Positions 1-11,925 of a DNA stretch of 23,868 nt are shown here, in pieces. The first letter of the stretch is position 1. Each line of letters begins with the position of its first letter. The translations under genes were made by a program, and so were the position numbers. The notes under the pieces are model-generated. The model worked only from the letters and a program-made list of their open reading frames with translations. It was not told where the DNA came from and did not search any database. Source of the stretch: Euprymna scolopes (taxonomy: Eukaryota; Mollusca; Cephalopoda; Sepiida; Sepiolidae); NCBI GenBank assembly GCA_024364805.1, contig CM044489.1, positions 6,169,830-6,193,697 on the forward strand, read 5' to 3'.

Positions 1-11
1 TATATATATAT

Positions 12-1318
12 CACTTCATGTGTTATACGTATGTATGTGTGGATATGATCTATATAAATATAAAAAAATATGAAAAGTTGAAACAAGAAAAGCGGCATAT
101 TTTTCTTTAACCTTCAACTGCGTTTTTAATTAATTTTATATCATTTTTATCATGTTGTTCGATTTTCAATCCAGAATCTGATTCTAGTGTTTCACGGAAG
201 AAAAAATAATCCCCGGGGTGCGAGTGCATTTCGCGAGTTTAACGATTTAATCTCTAATTGATAAGCGCATCAGTTGAAATATGATCAGATTCTTCCATGC
301 TCCCTTCTCATCGAGATGGACCGAATTATTTAAACCTAGAAATCTGATATATCAATTTTTCTTAAGGGTAAGTGAAAAATTACATTCACAGGAAAGATAA
401 CATGAGTTCAATTTATTTTTCAATCTAAGCTTAAAGCCATTTGTTCTATTTTGTAATTTCCTTTGCGTCTTTTTATTATTACTTTCATCGCTACCATTCA
501 TCCAATGCTTATTCATATTCTATTATCTTATTGTCAAAAGTATTGCGTTCATTACGTTGTACGAATATCTGTTATTTTGTCACATTTTTACTTAATAATT
601 TAACTTTTCGGGTAACCCATTTTGGGGCATTGTCTTTAACTAGTATACGTATTTCTACGCGTTCATTGTTACTTCGTATTCTTTCTCGTCTCCTGATAAT
701 CATAGAGTTTTATTTCTCATCAATTGCTTATGTTGTTCTCTTCTATTCGCTTTCCTCAGTTACCTTATCTGTTGATTTCTTTGCGTCCATCTTATTTCGT
801 GTCTTTTTTATTTCCTATTATTCTCTCTTTCTTATTTCATTTTCATCTTCGTGTGTTAATCGTATTCATATTCTTTGTAGGATTCATATTTTTTATTAAT
901 TATTTTATTGGAACGTCTGTAATAATGTGTTATGTTTTGCTCAGCATGGATTAAAAATTGTTCTGTTATAACATTGGAATACAAAATGCCGTGCAGAATC
1001 CGAAGTTTACCTGTGGATTCTTGTATTGAAGCTTTTAAAAAGTCCGAGTTTCACCCAAAGAAATTTTCGAACTATATTCTTAAAGTTTTAAACAATATAT
1101 GTTAAGTTATTACGGAATATGTTACTGTGGGTTATATCACACACGTAAATAAAATAGAAAATAAGACACTTAAAACATTATGCTTAGTAGACGTATACAT
1201 GCAATGCGATAAACTGCACAATATAGAATTCGGTTACAATTCTTGTTTGTATTGAATAAGAATAACAAGGGGCTGATGTGACTTTTGGTAATGGGTTTAT
1301 AACATTTTTGTTCTACAC

Positions 1319-1322
<4 letters not shown>
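12..1322. other. AT-rich stretch with no recognisable gene
   Basis: No gene or known repeat was recognised here. A T-rich open frame at 441-899 (+) encodes a Phe/Ser/Tyr/Ile-rich peptide without domain-like character and is probably chance. A 39-codon open frame at 986-1105 (+), starting MPCRIRSLPVDS, has a more protein-like composition but matches nothing I know. The first 11 bases of the window are a (TA)n tail. Confidence 0.5.

Positions 1323-1377
<55 letters not shown>
1323..1377. repeat. (TA)n microsatellite
   Basis: An uninterrupted alternating TA run of about 55 bases, directly visible. It lies in AT-rich sequence with no gene nearby. Confidence 0.97.
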
Positions 1378-1380
<3 letters not shown>

Positions 1381-2100
1381 TTATTTAATTTTATTTCAAA
1401 TGAAAATAATATTCAGCTAATTGTGGTATCACTGACTTATAATGTCAGTTACAACAATGAATCACTATTATGATGGATCGAAAAAATGCCAACAAATGCG
1501 TGGCAAACAATTATTTTGTACGTATTATAACATGATATCAGCATTTCAGATAGTAAAATTGAATGTTTGAATGTGATTTTAGTTAGATTTCTTAAGTCCA
1601 TTGTGAAGTTATCGAAGTGAAACCAATCGGATTCAAACTTTCAATTTCATTTTAAAGCCTATATCAGTAACTACATAGTCACTGTTAATAATCATGGAAT
1701 TTTTATCCGTTGTTTAACACTTATCCTGTTTAACGTAGGAATGCTATGGATAGTACCAGGTATATTCAATACCCACATCAAGGATTTGTTTTTGTAAAGC
1801 AGACAACCGGCAATAATTAACTGAAACAAATGTATATACTAGGCGAGTTGTTTCAGAATGTTGCCTCGTGTCACTTATAATTGCATATACGATTTATATT
1901 ACGTTTTCAGTGCCTTTTAAATTAAGGCAAACTCTGTATGTTGAGAAATAAAACTTGCCACAAATATTTTTAGTGAATAAAATGTTTACATGTTTGTTTC
2001 GTTTTACACAAAAGTATTGGGCAAGTATGTTCTCCATTTCTTTTTTTTTCTCCCTTAAATTACAGTTTCTTTTTAGTTATTACCACAATTGAGTCTAGTC
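1378..2100. other. AT-rich stretch with nothing recognised
   Basis: No open frame of note, RNA gene or known repeat was seen on either strand. Confidence 0.5.
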
Positions 2101-2103
2101 TTG

Positions 2104-2379
2104 CTATAAATAGTGGTTGGGCTCACTGGTCGGCCGGCTCGATTTCGAAAGCCTATATTGAGGAGATAGAGCTTGCCGAATGTATTTCTCAAATCGCAAC
2201 GCGTCTTTTCCTTCTACTACTTCCTCTTCTTTCTCTTTTTTTCCTTGCGATATTTTCTTCCAGATTTTAAGAGCTTTTTTTATTTCTTTCAATCTGTGAA
2301 GCAATGCTGCCGCTTTTTCTTTAAATTGCTGGCGTGATATGTACTCGACAGTTACGTCGACAATATTCGTAATGTTCAT
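2104..2379 (-). CDS. Hypothetical charged 91-residue open frame
   Basis: The frame starts MNITNIVDVTVEY and ends in a stop after SEPNHYL. Its middle is rich in Lys and Glu (KEIKKALKIWKKISQGKKEK), as expected of a helical or coiled-coil segment. No signal peptide or membrane segment is visible, and I recognise no domain. The underlying DNA is slightly more CpG-containing than its surroundings (GGCCGGCTCGATTTCG), which is the main reason for listing it. It could be a host exon, a piece of an unrecognised repeat, or a chance frame in a purine-rich strand. No neighbouring exon or promoter was identified. Confidence 0.2.
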   Translation of the reverse strand: MNITNIVDVTVEYISRQQFKEKAAALLHRLKEIKKALKIWKKISQGKKEKEEEVVEGKDALRFEKYIRQALSPQYRLSKSSRPTSEPNHYL

Positions 2380-2946
2380 GCTTTTGAATTTGTCATCTAA
2401 TAAGAAAGGTCAGCGATTAAGTAACTTATATTGTACTTTCTTTTTAACCTATGACTAATCACCGCTTTTGAACTTCTTTAGACAAAGTAAAGATGAGTTT
2501 ATTAAGAGAACATCGCTTTCATGCTGGACGTCGCAATATACAAAAGAATATAATGAACATTGATTAAAAAACACTTGTATCCAATATCTTTATAATAAAA
2601 TAAAGGTAAAATACACGAAAACTTCCACATAGTTGAGTAATTATAATTATGTACGCTATTAATTAATATATAATTAAACAAGAAACTGAAATCATGACTA
2701 ATAAATTATCAATTAAAAAAGGCTAAAGCTATTATTTTATGAATAAGTGCAAATGCAGCAATAAAATTTACTTAAAAATACGGAAAAAAAAATTAAAAAA
2801 ATATTATGATAATGTATTATTAGATTAATGCTTTATACAATTCTGTATCCTTTGACAAGTTTGATCTTGAAGGGCGTACATGCAAACAGAGGAAAAATAA
2901 ATATGTATGTGTTCCAGGGTAGAACATTGACTTTTTTGAATCCTGA

Positions 2947-2947
<1 letters not shown>
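2380..2947. other. AT-rich stretch with nothing recognised
   Basis: Very AT-rich DNA with poly(A)/poly(T) runs. No gene, RNA or recognisable repeat was seen. Confidence 0.5.

Positions 2948-3031
<84 letters not shown>
2948..3031. repeat. Compound (ACT)n-(AAT)n microsatellite
   Basis: About 14 ACT units pass directly into about 14 AAT units. The switch involves a single position of the trinucleotide, so one array probably arose from the other by a point change followed by expansion. A short open frame reading through it as poly-Thr then poly-Asn (2828-3043, +) is regarded as spurious. Confidence 0.97.
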
Positions 3032-3136
3032 CGAACTACTTGATGTAATGTTGGTACAAAAGTAATGTCGTTTTAAACGTTCAACTTAAAAAAAAAAAAC
3101 ATCATATTCCTTTCATAGTAAACTTTAAAACCATAA

Positions 3137-3334
3137 GAGAAAGCAAGTTTATTCATCTCATTAGTAAATAAATCCGGAAGTTCTGAAAGCGATAAAGCCA
3201 TTCAAGGTCGATTTGGCATAATCTCGGCGTTTGAAGCATTTTTAGCGCAGGGCGTTTTCGAGTTGCTTGAAAAAGCAATAATGAATTTTGTCCGTGCTGT
3301 CGAAAAGCGTGAAAAATATAAAAGAAGATATTGA
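3137..3334 (+). other. Unexplained 65-codon open stretch without clear start
   Basis: This frame runs stop to stop with no upstream Met. It includes SESDKAIQGRFGIISAFEAF followed by an FELLEKA segment and a basic end (EKREKYKRRY). The mixed hydrophobic and charged composition and lower AT content look more coding-like than the flanks. I recognise no family. It could be an exon remnant or part of a decayed transposable element. Confidence that it encodes or encoded protein is low. Confidence 0.2.
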
Positions 3335-4040
3335 GAAAGGTTACGAATAATACAATTCAATAGCACAAAAAACAAACGCACTTCAAAATGATATATAACA
3401 TTGTTATATATGAATTTATTAATTCAGAAATCGTAGAAAAAAGTAACATCTTTTTGAAATGGGTATGTTAACCGATTATAACACGTATTATTTGCTATGG
3501 TAACATTATTATACAAAATTGCAGATCCCTTAAAAAACAGAACTCCAGTCTTCAGTTGAACAAGGCAGTAAATATATCGTAGCTTTTAATGTTACTACAG
3601 ATTAGGTTATCTACGTACAAAATGCAAAGAAAAACTTCTAAACCATCGATAGCCATGACTATTAATGGCCTACCAAAGAGCTGTTCCTCCAAATTCATAC
3701 GCTTCACATTAAAGTCATAATAAACTGGGACAAATACGTGAAGTACATTGGAAATTCTGCTGCAATAAGATGGGATTTCTTCACCTTGTTGGAAATACAC
3801 TTACACCTGAGGATATCCTAAATCTCTACAATCATATGAAAGATTGTTTTCTGTCACACTGTGATTAGAGATCTGGCAGTAGCTCCTCTGTTTTGCTAAC
3901 TTATCGCGCATGTTTCCTTTCGGCGTACATATAGCAACAACATCCCATGTCTTCATATTAGGGGCAGTTACCAGGAGAATTCTTCTTTAATACATTCGTG
4001 TAATTCTCGTTTGACTATTTAAGCTCGGAATGATTTATTG
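3335..4040. other. AT-rich stretch, no gene recognised
   Basis: A minus-strand open frame at 3552-3800 encodes 82 residues with no recognisable domain and is not supported by context. The sequence upstream of LINE copy A1 may contain an unrecognisable 5' part of that element, but I see no endonuclease motifs. Confidence 0.4.
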
Positions 4041-4044
4041 TAGG

Positions 4045-5370
4045 TAAAAATGTTTCATACTGCCAGGAAAGTTTCAACAAAAACCTTAAAGCCAGCCGTG
4101 ATTCCCTCCAGAATGTTCTTCTGCCATTGCGCACAGAAATTACTTTTTTCCATTGCTTCTAACATAATAGTTGTGATAAAACTAAAGCCGCTTTCAGTAA
4201 AAAAAATAACAAAGAACACGAGAGAGTTGTATACCAAGTCCGTCAAATCCAAAGTATCTTAGAGCGGCTTGCTTCACGCCAGTTATTGCAAATAGCAAAC
4301 TGATTCCTGAACAGAAGCGTGGTCTCTATACCAACCATTATCAATGGACTTAAGGTAATAGCCTCAGCATAACCCTTTCCCAATAATTGTGCAGCTAATT
4401 CTCGACTTGGCGACCAAGGCCACTTACTTGAATATGTCCTTCTGTGTCAGAAAATATGCCATTTTACATGATGTTGGCAAGTTAATTAATAACCTTGATT
4501 CTAGTAATGCAACTGGCCCTGCCGATATTCCAATTATAGTACTAAAAAAACTAGAACTAGCGCTCATACTTACAAAGCTTGTTAAGCGTTGTTTTTAGAA
4601 TTGCTTTCCCTCATGCTGTAAAATCTTATCAGTATTCCCTGTATTAAAGAATGCAGGTGATCGGTCATCTCCCTCTCGGTACAGGTCAATAGGTCTTCTC
4701 TGCATCATGAATAAGTTGCTGGAATCTCTGTTAAAAAAGAAGTAATCAACCATCTCAGCAAAATAACTTTCTTAGTGACACGCAATATGGTTTCCGTTCC
4801 GCTACATATAGAGCAGATGTGCTTACAGTTATGTGTCATATAATTAGTGCATCTCTTGAGGTAGGCTCCTTTTCTAGGGCAATTTCTCTTGACATATCAA
4901 AGGTCTTTGATAGGGTAGGGCATAAATGTTACTTCACAAGATTCTAGCTACGGCATAGCTCGAAATGTTTTCTCAGTATTAAATCATTTAACTCTGGTAG
5001 GTTCATAAGAGTAGTAGATGGGCGGAAATTGGAAGCTCACAGTATTAATGTTGTGGCTCTTCAAAAGTTATCTTGACCCGAGCCCTCTTCCTGATATACA
5101 ACAATGATCTTCCAAATCACGTCCTTACGTCATTCATTGACATTTATGCTGATGACACTACCATCTTTGTTAGCACATCAAAGATCGTAAACAACCAAGT
5201 TCTTTCTGATTCTATCCTCTCTTATATTGAGCACGTGCTACAATGGGGAAACAGGTGGCTGGTTACTTTTAATGCATCTTTACATCATCAACGCTTTTAT
5301 TCCCAATTCACGCAAGATGTATGCTTGGGTGATAATGTCATGTATAAGTCGGTGAATTAATTTTATTTTA
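4045..5370 (+). mobile_element. LINE family A, copy A1 (5'-truncated, decayed)
   Basis: This is a non-LTR retrotransposon remnant carrying the linker and reverse transcriptase of an APE-type LINE, probably of the Jockey/CR1-like group. In order it shows the endonuclease-RT linker (4050-4250), the early RT segment DSSNATGPADIPIIVLKK (4389-4598), a block around NKLLESL and the FDRV palm segment (4700-4930), and the catalytic YADD at 5145-5156 in the context DLPNHVLTSFIDIYADDTT. The frame shifts several times and contains stops, so it is a dead copy. The endonuclease and 5' end are missing or unrecognisable. The tail after the YADD domain carries a short deletion relative to copy A2. Extended nucleotide similarity to A2 on the opposite strand (for example CCATTGCGCACA followed by AAGCCGCTTT) shows that the two are the same family. 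The clade assignment is uncertain. Confidence 0.85.
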
Positions 5371-6100
5371 GTGTAATTAATTTTATATTTTTACTTGAGT
5401 TGCTTTTTAATAGTTATTACTTGAGCAACCTTGAGACTTTATTATTTGTTGACAAAATTAAAGAGTTGAATTGTTATATGTTATTTTATTAAGATAGTGA
5501 AAAAGGAAAAAAAGGGTTGATTTATAGAGATGCTATATTTTACGCATTGCTGAGAATAGTAAGAAAGGACAAACCATTAATGGTTTAAAAAAGTAAGAAA
5601 GACATTTCTTCTAATACAGGCAGCGACTGCTTTCAGTATCAGCGAACATGATGAGCGAGCCTATAATCGAGAAACGACGCAGGAAAAACAGTATAGTACG
5701 GCCTTCTGATTTTTATTATCAATTAAGGACATTAAAAGATAAATACTGTTGAGAACATAGGCCATGCGTGTTTATTTTTTTAGATTGATAAAGGATCAAG
5801 AGAGAAGTTTTAAAACTTTGTTTTTGTGAATGAAAAAATTGTTACGTTACTTGCATTTCGAGCAGGAAACCCTACCTTGTTGTAGAACTCTTAATTACGG
5901 GAACAACTTGTGAAGTTGTTAATGATTGACAGTAATGTTTTTTTTTTAAATTATTGTGCTCATACACAGGTGAACAGTTGAATTGAAAAGTATAAATGCG
6001 GACCGAAGGGGAAAGAATGAAATGGGAAATTAATGCGGCCGACTTGTGGGCATGTAATGCTTCGTGAATTGTAATCATTTCTCCTAGCAAACTCCTCGAG
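5371..6100. other. AT-rich stretch between two LINE copies
   Basis: No gene or repeat was recognised. A short palindrome (AACCATTAATGGTT, near 5574) is visible. The minus-strand frame at 5872-6090 has no recognisable content. Confidence 0.45.
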
Positions 6101-6104
6101 TTTC

Positions 6105-8745
6105 ATGGCGCAATGGAAACTAACCTACACTCAAACACCCTATCTAAACACTTTGACATACCTGGTAAGCTCCCACTTTGTCGTAAGTACTCAGACAGAA
6201 ATATGTGCGGACTTGGAGTCTATTTTCGGAATACTCCCCCTTGACTCGAGAAGCAAAGCCAGAATAAGACAGCCAGGCATTTATCTCCAACATTCCGTTT
6301 GCTTCTTATATTTTCTATATAGGTATCATCTGACCCAGGACTGTACCTTATTAAAAACGTCTTTGCATAGATATAGCATTCCCCCCTGTATACTAGCGCG
6401 CAAGTACATATATCTGGTAGTCGTATTTTTTTTAATTTTTAATTGGCTTGGTTTCCCTACTTACCAAAACGCAGTTGGTAGCATGACACATTTTCTCTAT
6501 ATCTCATTCCCTCTCACAACCAGTTACGTTGCCACCACTTCTACCAGATCGAGAAGATAAAGGAGCCTCACTTCTAGATTTATTTCTGATCACATTTCCC
6601 GATTATGGTGTTGAGAATTTCATAGCTCACTCATATATCCTGATGACGCAGTGATAAAGGTAGACATCGCCCTTTACTCTCGACCCACATGTAAGAGACG
6701 TTGCGCAAAACAACAAGGTAATATAAGAAGGCTTACTGGGACGTCTTAAGGGTTCTAATCAGAGGTGCTCCATAGGAAATATTTTTCTCTTCCTGCAGAA
6801 CAGTTTGCAAATGAGACCGCCTAATGGTTCAAGCGTGCAATTACAGCTCATATTCCTACCGGGAAGTTTTAAAGCAAAGCGAACTCTCACATATCTTTTA
6901 CTTCTACTTGTGCAGATTCCCCTGCTCAAAGGCAGCATCCATACCGCACATTTATCTGAAATATGCCCATGACAAATAGAAAAAAATATTAAAGTAACAG
7001 CTAAGAAAGAACATATCGAAACAACCAGAAAACACATTGAAGTGCAGAAATTGCGATTCGTAGAAAATTTACAATGGTGAAGTAAATAATGATCAATCCA
7101 CACTTCCCATACTATCCAGCAATCATCAGGTTGCTTGCCCTGTATACGAAAAGGCTAACGTGTTTGCCAGTCGATTCGCCTTAAACTCATCATTGAACCC
7201 AGCAAACTAGTCCATTCATGATTTTTCATTTAAGGACAGACACAACATTAGATGACCTGAAAATCACCCCTTCAAGAGCGTATAATATAATAAAAAATCT
7301 AGACACCTCGAAAGCATGTTGATCGGATCTCATCCCGGCTTTACTATTAGAAAATGCGCCACTGAGGTTACTCCAGTTCTCCTCAAACTTTTCAACCAAT
7401 GCCTTAGAAAATATTGCTTTCTTGACCGCTGGTAAAAAGCTTCTATGTTATCAGTCTGCAAGAATTCTGATGAAATTACGGCCCCATTGAATTATCGTCC
7501 AATTTACTTCCTCTATCTTGTCGGCAACACGTTTGAGTCCATAATAAATCAAGCTCTCGTCCAATTTATTAGAATTGCTTAACTTCTATCCGACCACAAT
7601 ATGGATATAGACAAGGCCGTTCTACAGTAGATATCATAAATGTTATATCTGGACGTATGTATCATGCCCTAGATAAAGCAGGGAAAGGAAGGAAAGTAGA
7701 CTTAGATATAATGAAGGCCTTGATAGCGTATGGAAAGATAGTTTTCCATGAAATGTTTACTTATTTTGAAACGTTTAACATATTTAATCCTTCCTTAATT
7801 AATAGAGTACGGTTTGTCCCAGATAGTCGTATGTCAAAACAGTATGATGTAAATGTGGGTGTACTTTAGAGATCACACATTGATCTTTATTATTCCAGAA
7901 ATTTATAAATGATCTCACTAAAAAAGTGTTTCTGATATGGGAACATTTGTGGATGACACAACGCCCAGGTTGGAGGAGAAAACGAACGAGCACATATTCT
8001 AGGCAATGGGGAACATATAAGAGGAAGACGTCCAGTCTGTAGTGGAATAAGGACATAAATGAATAGTAACATTCAATGCTATCAGGACTAAGCTTGTGTC
8101 CTTTAATAGTTAAAGGAACCGTTCTCGGCGACGCAGAACTATGGTTCATGATATATTATCTGAAATAAATCTGATCAAACTCCTTAGCTTAATAATCACA
8201 GGGAATACGAGTTGGAACAGATACATCTACGGTTTCGCCTCCGCTGCTGCGAAAGAAGATGTACTCTTTCTACCGTGGAAGAAAGTTACTTACGCCTGTA
8301 AGTCCTACGAATGCCACAATTTGTCCATGTACAGCCTATTGCTGTCACATTTAGGCTGGTGCATCTGCAACTATTCTCTATCTCTATGAGAGGAGTCAAA
8401 AGAAAGTCGCCAACTAAATAAGTCTCGAACGTTTAGATAGGTTTCAACATATCTATGTCTATTTAATTATTTCAAAAGTAGATGTTTTGACGAATTACAA
8501 GCTTTTGAGTAAATACTCCCCACACACCCTACAAAGAGCGATATCCACTCTTATATAGTAGAGATTTCCAGATGCCAGATAAAACATCTACTCTAATAGT
8601 CTTCACCTCAGAAAAGCTAGACTTTGGAATCCTTTCCTCGATTCATGCTTATATGACTGTATCGCTATTCATATGTTTAAGTAATAAGTAAACAGACGTC
8701 TTGTATCCTAGCAACTATATCCTATATAGTAGGGCCATACGTCAA
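6105..8745 (+). mobile_element. LINE family B, copy B1 (near full ORF2, heavily mutated)
   Basis: This is a decayed APE-type non-LTR retrotransposon of a different family from A, probably also Jockey/CR1-like. Reading across frames, the order is: endonuclease (about 6110-6660, including HFDIPGKLPLCRKYSDRN and QDCTLLKT), linker (6880-7080, ending TRKHIEVQKLRFVENL), RT fingers (7250-7560, including LNYRPI), RT palm (7620-7960) with FVDD at 7946-7957, and the C-terminal region (8080-8680). The C-terminal region has NTSWNRYIYGFASAAAKE and the terminal ARLWN motif typical of these LINEs. Many stops and frameshifts are present, so it is old. Its 3' end runs into an interstitial telomeric repeat. 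Copies B1 and B2 align over both endonuclease and RT segments. Confidence 0.85.
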
Positions 8746-8750
8746 AGTAG

Positions 8751-8786
8751 CCCTAACCCTAACCCTAACGCTTACCTTAACCCTAA
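8751..8786 (+). repeat. Interstitial telomere-type repeat (CCCTAA)n
   Basis: Three perfect CCCTAA units are followed by degenerate units (CGCTTACC, then TTAACCCTAA). TTAGGG is the usual animal and molluscan telomere repeat. The block begins a few bases after the last recognisable LINE B sequence, so it may be the element's 3' terminal repeat, a repair scar, or the insertion target. Confidence 0.85.
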
Positions 8787-9291
8787 TTCTGCTTTGAGGC
8801 GAAAATGCAATATAAAGTTATAAATGCTTTAGTATATCAATGAAGAAAATGAAGTCTTTATTAGATACGCCAGAAAATATAAAAGAAATTACAGAAGACA
8901 TGGTTTAATGTCTAGTTTCTATCCACGGGATAACTGAAGAAAAGGTTAGAAAATATTTTCATGAACATCGTCATTTACAGAAGAAGGCAGGGAAATAGGA
9001 TTACAAAATATTACAGGAGAATTTACTTAATATAACATGTGACTATTTCAGTATTTCAGAGTATAATATTGCCGGCATACAATGGTTAACATTATCGGCA
9101 ATAAAGGAAATACTGTAATGCATGCGCTGGAAGAATTACTTTCACAAATGACTTTTATATCATATGTGAAATATGTTATAAATATGGCCGAAACGGGAAT
9201 TAAGCGAATATATGCTAGAAAGGAAAATACCAGTCGGCTAAAAGCATAAATACGTTGAGGTCTAAAAAAGGCTTAAGTAATGTTGAACGAA

Positions 9292-9293
<2 letters not shown>

Positions 9294-9332
<39 letters not shown>
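9294..9332. repeat. (TA)n microsatellite inside the gypsy-type fossil
   Basis: An alternating TA run, then a short TG-rich stretch, lies just upstream of the protease-like segment of the fossil element. Confidence 0.95.
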
Positions 9333-9336
<4 letters not shown>

Positions 9337-10041
9337 TGCGTATGTGTTTTGTGTGCATGTGGTTGTGTGTGAAGATAAATGGCTGAACGCTAACCTGCCT
9401 TTTGGATACTGGAAGTGACATATCTCTAATTGATAAAGTACCTTGGAAATATTATTGGATGCCCAAAGCTAAAAAGATTGGAAATTTTTCCAGAGCCGTT
9501 TCTAAATATAGGTTAACATTCAAAGGAGACATTTACGCAAATGTGTTAGATGACGAAAAAAAACATCCAAGAGAGAAACTATGTAATATAAGCTCGAAAA
9601 GCAGACTTAATGGTTTTCGACAGTATTGTAATATTCACTGTATGAGAAAACTGATAATTGTGTTTTAAAAGAATGTAATTGGATAGAGAAATATAAACCG
9701 CACAAAAATTGTTTAAAATTGTAAAAATAAATGGTGTTTTTTCAGACGGACTTCGTAGTCGTATAAGAATTGGGGTAAAATTCGAGCTAAAGAACAGTGC
9801 AAGACTAATGTTACAATCAAATAGAAAGTTCTCAGTGTTATCATTCGAAACGATAGAAAATGAATCTTAGTGATGAAGAACTTATTACTGATAATTGGCG
9901 TCACTCACACTATATGTAAAAATAAATCTATTACATTAAAATATCTATCTACAACATCCAAACGATCCGCTTTCTACACTAAAACGACCTTGTAAAGTTT
10001 GAAAGACTGAACATTTTTCTCAAATATTGATCTATTCCAGG

Positions 10042-10042
10042 C

Positions 10043-10077
<35 letters not shown>

Positions 10078-10340
10078 NNNNNNNNNNNNNNNNNNNNNNN
10101 NNNNNNNNNNNNNNNNNNNNNNNNNNNNNNNNNNNNNNNNNNNNNNNNNNNNNNNNNNNNNNNNNNNNNNNNNNNNNNNNNNNNNNNNNNNNNNNNNNNN
10201 NNNNNNNNNNNNNNNNNNNNNNNNNNNNNNNNNNNNNNNNNNNNNNNNNNNNNNNNNNNNNNNNNNNNNNNNNNNNNNNNNNNNNNNNNNNNNNNNNNNN
10301 NNNNNNNNNNNNNNNNNNNNNNNNNNNNNNNNNNNNNATA
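10042..10340. repeat. (TA)n microsatellite with 250-base assembly gap
   Basis: TA repeats flank exactly 250 N characters (10078-10327). The round length suggests a placeholder, so the true size is unknown. The tract separates two parts of the RT domain of the gypsy-type fossil. Confidence 0.95.
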
Positions 10341-11689
10341 TATATATATACAGGAAAATGTCGAGGAGGAATGCTCAAAATATCTGACTATTAAAACACC
10401 TAAAGGATTATCATTTTCCTTATAACGATTAACTTAAATGTTTTCCTGAATTAATTAAAACACATGAGTCTATGGTAGCTTGTCAGGACTTTGCAATTGC
10501 CTATTAAGATAATATACTGATAAAAGATTTTTAAATTCTTATTCGAGAAGTATTCAAGAGCATTGCGAATTACAAATTTCGATGGGGCATGAAAATGTGA
10601 ATTCGGCATAAACAAAACGGTTAATATTTATGTAAATGGATTTATTGCAAAACACGGAAACAAAACACGATTCTGACGAGAGCTCCAAAACGTATAAAAA
10701 TGGCTTAGTATAATTAAAGTACAGACACCCCTATTGAGCAAAGTACTTTAGTCTCTACATTCAAAGCATAATTGTATGAAACCACTTTTAAATGAAATAT
10801 AAAGACAAGTAAAACTGGGCAAAAGTATTTAAACATAAAAAAGTGTTTATTATCGAATTATAATCCCAAAATTAATTGTAACATAAGACGTAAACGAATA
10901 TGATTTATGAGATTTGCCTTTACACAGATTTGAATATGGATAAACTAAACCGATTGCACGGGCTTCAAGAGTCTTACTATCGGAGAAATGAAGTATTGCG
11001 AGATTGAAAAAGAAGGTCTGGAAATTGTATATTCCATTAAATATTTCTGAGATGTATTCGTGGTAGACCATTCGTTTTTCAAGCGGATAATATATCACTA
11101 CTGTCGATGTGATCTTCAGAAAAGACGTGCCAACCAATTTTTCAAATAAGTTAAAGAGATCGGTAACTATTTTTTGTAACTATAATTATAAAATGCAATA
11201 TTTTTCATCGAGTAAGATCACACACGCAGATGGTCTGTCTAGATTGATGTAACAATAACTGGGAACTGCTTGAATAATCGACTAGAGCAGCACTAAAACA
11301 AAAAAATAGCGGATATGCCATATAATTTCATTACACAAATAGAGATGGCACTGAGAGAAATAAATCTGTAGCGAAGATGGGTGAACATATGAATTATATG
11401 AAAAAAAATAAATCGTCTTGCTGGAAGAGAAAAAGATTACAAATATTTAATTTTTCGATGTCACATACTGGATTCCCCACAATAAAGCCGTTGAGGAAAA
11501 GGTACAATTATTGGGTAAAACTGCACCAGGATAGTGAAACTGAGTAAACCAATAAAAAGATGAAAATAAAGTTGTCAATAAGCAGAAAAATGCTTCATCA
11601 ATAAGGACTCTTCCTCGATTGAAACCAAACGTTTCCTGGATACTGTTGTTGCAAAGAAAAAGAGTCCACAAAACCTCAGCTCACTGCAG

Positions 11690-11925
11690 TAGCGTCGTCC
11701 GTCGGTACTTTCTGTAGACTCGTTTTCACGTCTGTTCCAATCTGCTCCAGTGGCCTGTTTTTATAAAAGACAGAGTCCTTCACATTTGCATATGTGCGCG
11801 AGAGCACACGAGATTCTTAGAGACTGCACTGTTATATAAGGCCGCAGGCGCCATCTTGGACCCTTTTCAGCATATTGACGCCGCGTTTAAGAGGTAAGTC
11901 TGGGTTACCACAATTGTCGCCACAG
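11690..11925 (+). promoter_or_regulatory. CpG-rich island with TATA box and splice-donor-like site
   Basis: This stretch is visibly richer in G+C and CpG than its surroundings. It holds TATATAAG at 11833-11840, then GCAGGCGCCATCTTGG, and 50-60 bases downstream of the TATA box a consensus 5' splice-site-like AAGAGGTAAGT (11889-11899). That layout fits an LTR (TATA, R/U5, donor) or a host promoter with a short first exon. It sits between the RNase H and integrase parts of the gypsy-type fossil, so a separate LTR-type insertion is my preferred reading. No terminal repeats or target duplication were recognised, and the call is an inference. Confidence 0.3.

Noticed and set aside
441-899. 152-codon open frame on the + strand
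   Set aside because: The peptide is dominated by Phe, Ser, Tyr, Ile and Leu from T-rich DNA, with an overlapping second frame of similar character. It has no domain, signal or context.
2828-3043. Protein with poly-Thr then poly-Asn
   Set aside because: It is explained entirely by the ACT/AAT microsatellite.
6636-6660. CTGATGA sequence at 6638, checked as a hammerhead core
   Set aside because: It lacks the downstream GAAA and pairing stems, and lies in a decayed LINE.
8751-8786. A true chromosome end
   Set aside because: Only three perfect CCCTAA units are present, with long complex sequence on both sides, so the repeat is interstitial.
9974-10425. Open frames crossing the N block
   Set aside because: They exist only because unknown bases cannot contain stops.
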